Shown: positions 60,893 through 64,000 of the stretch, one piece after another
How the letters are laid out: each line of letters starts with the position of its first letter
Position numbering within the stretch: the stretch's first letter is position 1
NCBI RefSeq assembly: GCF_024204685.1
Contig: NZ_CP100350.1
Location: forward strand, 2,830,501-2,894,500
Reading direction: 5' to 3'
From: Gilvimarinus sp. DA14
GTDB taxonomy: Bacteria; Pseudomonadota; Gammaproteobacteria; Pseudomonadales; Cellvibrionaceae
DNA: 64,000 nt
The notes under the pieces: model-generated
What the model was told of the DNA's origin: nothing
Database searches by the model: none
Seen by the model: the letters and a program-made list of their open reading frames with translations, nothing else
Translations under genes and position numbers: made by a program

Positions 60893-61582
60893 TTAGCTGG
60901 GCAAATAGCGCGGCATGATTCGATTGAGTACTTCGGCGATGTAGCCCAAAAATAGTGTACCCATACTGGAGCGGTAATACTTGGGGTCGCGATTGCCAAT
61001 GGCAATTAGGCCGAAGGTTTTGCCGTGTACCAGAGGCACCACGGCGGCCGAGCCAATCTGTTCGGCCACATCGGTGAAAATGTAGCGGCATTCGGTATCG
61101 TTTAAGTGACCGCAAAAAGCGCGGTTGTCGCGAATCAAGGAGCCTATATGTTCGCGCGCTTGATTCATACTGACTACCCGCGCCTGGCTGCCGCCAAGGG
61201 TTGCCGCATCGCCGAACAGCATGGTGCGGGTGTAGTGAATATTGAACTCTTTATCGAAACTGTGGTGCAGGGCGTCGATAATATCGCCGAGGTCCTCGCC
61301 TTCCAACAGCTCGAGCACCAAGCGTTTGGTTTTGTCGAACAGGCGGTCGTTGTCGCGGGCGTTGTCCAGTAGCTGACTTAGGCGGTGGCGCATGTCCATG
61401 TTGCGATCGCGCAGTACGGATACCTGACGCTCTACCAGAGAAACGGCGCTGCCGCTGTCGTGGGGCAGTTCAAGCTCGGCCAATAATGATGGGTGCTCAA
61501 CAAAAAAGTCTGGCTTGGCCGCAAGATACCGCGCAACATCAGTGGCACTCAGGGTTTCTTCAATATCGGTGGCGTCGTTCAT
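60893..61582 (-). CDS. DUF484 family protein (GAF-like)
   Basis: 229 residues. The N-terminal DVARYLAAKPDFFVEHPSLLAELELPH segment is the DUF484 hallmark, followed by a short coiled coil (VSVLRDRNMDMRHRLSQLL) and a GAF-like domain (SAAVVPLVHGKTFGLIAIGN). The function is unknown; the gene is always found between dapF and xerC in this group. It starts 1 bp after the dapF stop codon, and xerC starts just after its own stop. Confidence 0.92.
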   Translation of the reverse strand: MNDATDIEETLSATDVARYLAAKPDFFVEHPSLLAELELPHDSGSAVSLVERQVSVLRDRNMDMRHRLSQLLDNARDNDRLFDKTKRLVLELLEGEDLGDIIDALHHSFDKEFNIHYTRTMLFGDAATLGGSQARVVSMNQAREHIGSLIRDNRAFCGHLNDTECRYIFTDVAEQIGSAAVVPLVHGKTFGLIAIGNRDPKYYRSSMGTLFLGYIAEVLNRIMPRYLPS

Positions 61583-61583
61583 A

Positions 61584-62414
61584 TTACAGTCTGACTTGTC
61601 CGTGAAATACGTTGGTGGCGGAGCCTTTCATCAACACCGGCTGGCCTTCACCCGCCCACTGAATGTGTAAGCTGCCGCCGGGCAGGTGCACAGTGACGGT
61701 TTCATCCAGCAACCCCTGCAGGCGACCGGCAACCACTGCGGCGCAGGCGCCTGTACCGCATGCCAGGGTTTCACCGGCGCCACGTTCGTACACTCGCAGG
61801 CGTATCTCGCTGGGGGTGACAATTTGCATAAAGCCCGCGTTAACCCGCGAGGGGAAGCGTGGGTGGGCCTCAATCATCGGCCCGAGAATGTCCACCGGTG
61901 CCTGCGCGACATCCTCAACGATGGTGACCGCATGAGGGTTGCCCATGGAAACGGCGCCAACCTCAACGGTGCGCGCTTCAATCTCCAGCGGGTAGGTGAC
62001 GGCCCGAGAGGGTGCGCTAAACGGAATGTCGGCGGGATCCAGCACAGGTACACCCATATCCACGGTGACCTCGTCGTCGTCGTGGACATTCAGGGTCATG
62101 ATGCCGCTGGCGGTTTCGACCTTGATAGAGCTTTTGCCCGTCAGGCGACGGTCGCGTACAAAGCGGGCAAAGCAGCGCGCGCCATTGCCACAGTTTTCTA
62201 CCTCGCCGCCGTCGGCGTTGTATATGCGGTAGCGAAAATCTACATCGGGGCTATTGGGCACTTCGACTAACAATACCTGATCACAGCCAATACCGAAGTG
62301 ACGATCGGACAGCTTGCGCACTTTGTCGGGGGTTAGCCTGATTTTCTGGCTGATGCCGTCGATGACAACAAAGTCGTTGCCAAGGCCGTGCATTTTGGTA
62401 AAGCGCAATCGCAT
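61584..62414 (-). CDS. dapF: Diaminopimelate epimerase
   Basis: 276 residues. It converts LL- to meso-diaminopimelate for lysine and peptidoglycan. The start [20 protein letters not shown] is diagnostic. Both catalytic cysteines are present: Cys75 ([10 protein letters not shown]) and the second near 219 ([12 protein letters not shown]). It is followed by DUF484 and preceded by lysA, so two successive lysine-pathway enzymes are in one unit. Confidence 0.97.
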   Translation of the reverse strand: MRLRFTKMHGLGNDFVVIDGISQKIRLTPDKVRKLSDRHFGIGCDQVLLVEVPNSPDVDFRYRIYNADGGEVENCGNGARCFARFVRDRRLTGKSSIKVETASGIMTLNVHDDDEVTVDMGVPVLDPADIPFSAPSRAVTYPLEIEARTVEVGAVSMGNPHAVTIVEDVAQAPVDILGPMIEAHPRFPSRVNAGFMQIVTPSEIRLRVYERGAGETLACGTGACAAVVAGRLQGLLDETVTVHLPGGSLHIQWAGEGQPVLMKGSATNVFHGQVRL

Positions 62415-62472
62415 AGTTTCGTCCGGTTGATGTGCTGTTAGCCGGTTAGTATCCCATTTGTTGGCGGCTGTG

Positions 62473-63720
62473 TCAGTGTTCGATCACGTGCTCGCCGCGA
62501 ATCAGATCGACGAAGCTTTCGCGCTCGCGAATCACGTGTACCTGGTCGCCATCTACCAGCAGCTCGCAGGCACGTGGCCGGGTGTTGTAGTTTGAGCTCA
62601 TGGTAAAGCCGTAGGCGCCGGCGGACATCACCGCGAGGGTGTCGCCGGGCTCCAGCGCCAGTTCGCGGTCTTTACCCAAAAAGTCGCCGGTTTCACATAC
62701 GGGGCCTACCAAATCCCAGCGCTTTTTCTCGCCGCGGCGCGCTTTCAGCGGGCGAATATCCTGCCACGCCTGGTAGAGCGCCGGGCGGATATTGTCGTTC
62801 ATGGCGGCATCGATAATGGCAAAGTTATGCGCCTCGGTGGGCTTTAAATACAGTACTTTGGTCAGCAGCGCGCCGGCGTTCGCGGCTATGGAGCGGCCGG
62901 GTTCAAACATCAATGCCAGCTTGCGACCGCCGAGCTTGGCTTTGATAGCGGCCATATAATCGGCCACTGCAGGCGGTACCTCATCGCGATAGGTCACGCC
63001 CAGGCCACCGCCTAAATCCAGATGGCTGATGTGAATCCCCTCGTCGGCCAGGCCATCGACCAATACCAGCAGGCGATCCAGGGCATCCAAAAAGGGATCC
63101 AGCTCGGTTAATTGCGAGCCGATATGGCAGTCGACACCTTGCACATCAATATTGGGCAGTGCGGCGGCGCGGCGATAGACCTCGGGCGCGCGGGCGATAT
63201 CAATACCAAATTTATTCTCTTTTAAACCGGTAGAAATATACGGGTGGGTTTTTGCGTCCACGTCCGGGTTGACCCGCAACGACACCCGCGCGGTTAATCC
63301 TTGCTCCACGGCTACCTGGCTCAACAGTTCCAGCTCGGGCTCAGACTCGACATTAAAGCAGTGAATGCCTACTTGCAGCGCCTTGGCCATCTCTGCGGCG
63401 GTTTTACCCACGCCTGAAAACACAATGCGCTTCGGGTCACCACCAGCGGTCAGCACCCGCTCCATTTCACCGCCCGAGACGATATCGAAGCCCGCGCCCA
63501 GGCGGGCCAGTAGATTGAGCAGCGCAATATTGGAGTTGGCCTTAACCGCGTAGCAGATCATGCCCGGGTGTTGACCGAGTGCCTGGGCATAGGCCAGATA
63601 ATGTTGAGTAAAAGCGGCGCGGCTGTAGACATAGGCGGGCGTGCCGTATTGTTCGGCAATATCGCTCAGGCGAACGTCTTCAATGGTCAGCTCGCCGCTG
63701 CGCTCGGTAAAAAAGGACAT
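62473..63720 (-). CDS. lysA: Diaminopimelate decarboxylase
   Basis: 415 residues. It decarboxylates meso-diaminopimelate to lysine with pyridoxal phosphate. PLP lysine Lys60 (CYAVKANSN), the phosphate-binding glycines [21 protein letters not shown] and the substrate motif [12 protein letters not shown] are all present. It lies between lptM (7-bp gap) and dapF. Confidence 0.97.
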   Translation of the reverse strand: MSFFTERSGELTIEDVRLSDIAEQYGTPAYVYSRAAFTQHYLAYAQALGQHPGMICYAVKANSNIALLNLLARLGAGFDIVSGGEMERVLTAGGDPKRIVFSGVGKTAAEMAKALQVGIHCFNVESEPELELLSQVAVEQGLTARVSLRVNPDVDAKTHPYISTGLKENKFGIDIARAPEVYRRAAALPNIDVQGVDCHIGSQLTELDPFLDALDRLLVLVDGLADEGIHISHLDLGGGLGVTYRDEVPPAVADYMAAIKAKLGGRKLALMFEPGRSIAANAGALLTKVLYLKPTEAHNFAIIDAAMNDNIRPALYQAWQDIRPLKARRGEKKRWDLVGPVCETGDFLGKDRELALEPGDTLAVMSAGAYGFTMSSNYNTRPRACELLVDGDQVHVIRERESFVDLIRGEHVIEH

Positions 63721-63727
63721 ACAAATC

Positions 63728-63856
63728 TCACTTTTGGGCAGAATCCGACTCGGGGGCGGGTTCGTCAGCGGGTAAATACAGCGGGCCTGTCTGCCCGCAG
63801 CTGGCGCACAGGCAAATCAGTAGCAGGCAGAAAGATAAAGGTATCAGGCGCATCAT
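63728..63856 (-). CDS. lptM: LPS translocon maturation chaperone LptM (YifL-like lipoprotein)
   Basis: 42 residues from the ATG at 63856 (a second ATG follows at 63853); the longer frame to 63970 does not look coding. The signal peptide ends in a lipobox (CASC), followed by the family core CGQTGPLYLP and a short polar tail. LptM assists oxidative maturation of LptD. Position before lysA is conserved. Confidence 0.88.
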   Translation of the reverse strand: MMRLIPLSFCLLLICLCASCGQTGPLYLPADEPAPESDSAQK

Positions 63857-64000
63857 CCAGGCTTCGGCAGTATTTAAACAAAGGGCGCAGTATAGCGTTG
63901 TGCAGAGGGTGGGACAATTGCAGGGGTTGACGCAGTGATGGGGTGCAGGCACAATTGTAACCGGTTTCATTTTGAGGTTGAGTGAGTCCTCAAGGTGGAC
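63857..64000. other. Right-edge intergenic sequence
   Basis: No gene recognised. In Pseudomonas a divergent cyaY gene starts here; its start would lie beyond the window. Confidence 0.4.

Noticed and set aside
63857-63970. N-terminal extension of LptM to 63970
   Set aside because: It would put about 38 non-conserved residues, rich in Cys and Pro, ahead of a standard lipoprotein signal peptide.

Overview
The window looks like chromosome of a marine or soil polysaccharide-degrading gammaproteobacterium, most likely of the Cellvibrionaceae (relatives of Saccharophagus, Teredinibacter, Simiduia or Gilvimarinus). This is inferred from the serine-rich lipoprotein linkers, the TonB receptor with GH13/GH15 enzymes and halogenase, and Pseudomonas-like housekeeping synteny (ubiD-rho-trxA; ruvX-algH-tonB-gshB-pilGHIJK-chpABC; lptM-lysA-dapF-DUF484-xerC). 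I saw no rRNA, tRNA or CRISPR array.

Layout. (1) 1-16.9 kb is accessory. It holds the 3' part of a giant filamentous-haemagglutinin/CdiA-like exoprotein (open at the left edge) with an AT-richer C-terminal tip and an overlapping small membrane protein, together resembling a toxin/immunity module. Next come a REP-associated tyrosine transposase bounded by perfect 25-bp inverted repeats, an AT-rich orphan gene, a transposase remnant, a 24-bp perfect palindrome, and a tandemly duplicated lipoprotein locus that carries a fossil of the neighbouring ThuA gene's 3' end. (2) 17-25.5 kb, mostly minus strand: ubiD, rho, trxA, a hybrid histidine kinase, hemW, ruvX and yqgE/algH. (3) 25.5-40.6 kb: tonB-gshB on the minus strand, diverging from the complete Pil-Chp chemosensory operon (pilG, H, I, J, K, chpA, B, C) that controls type IV pili. 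chpA carries 28 perfect GCCGAA repeats, and an unknown lipoprotein is coupled to the end of the operon. (4) 40.6-47.2 kb: rsmE, a glutathione-peroxidase-like protein, a five-gene minus-strand cluster headed by a guanidinium exporter gene preceded by a guanidine-II (mini-ykkC) riboswitch, a Kef-type antiporter, and an unusual membrane protein that resembles an ABC transmembrane domain joined to a degenerate APH-like kinase. (5) 47.4-59.7 kb: an alpha-glucan (maltodextrin/starch) utilisation locus with an MFS transporter and GH15 glucoamylase on the minus strand, diverging from two GH13 enzymes, a TonB-dependent receptor and a flavin-dependent halogenase. Paired LacI-type operators with the core ATACGTAT sit in the divergent promoter region, before the receptor gene, and downstream of the halogenase ahead of an orphan terminator. 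(6) 59.9-63.9 kb: xerC, DUF484, dapF, lysA and lptM on the minus strand.

How the parts work together. The receptor and TonB systems would import oligosaccharides across the outer membrane. The exported GH13 and lipoprotein GH15 would trim alpha-glucans outside the cytoplasm, the MFS protein would carry the sugars in, and the cytoplasmic GH13 would finish hydrolysis, all likely under one LacI-family regulator that is not in this window. The Pil-Chp genes form a surface-sensing signalling unit. The strongest unexpected signals are the guanidine-II riboswitch, the orphan operator pair with a possible small RNA, the fossil-bearing tandem duplication, the (GCCGAA)28 tract, the membrane pseudokinase-like fusion and the CDI-like tip. 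Everything is read by eye; no database search was run.
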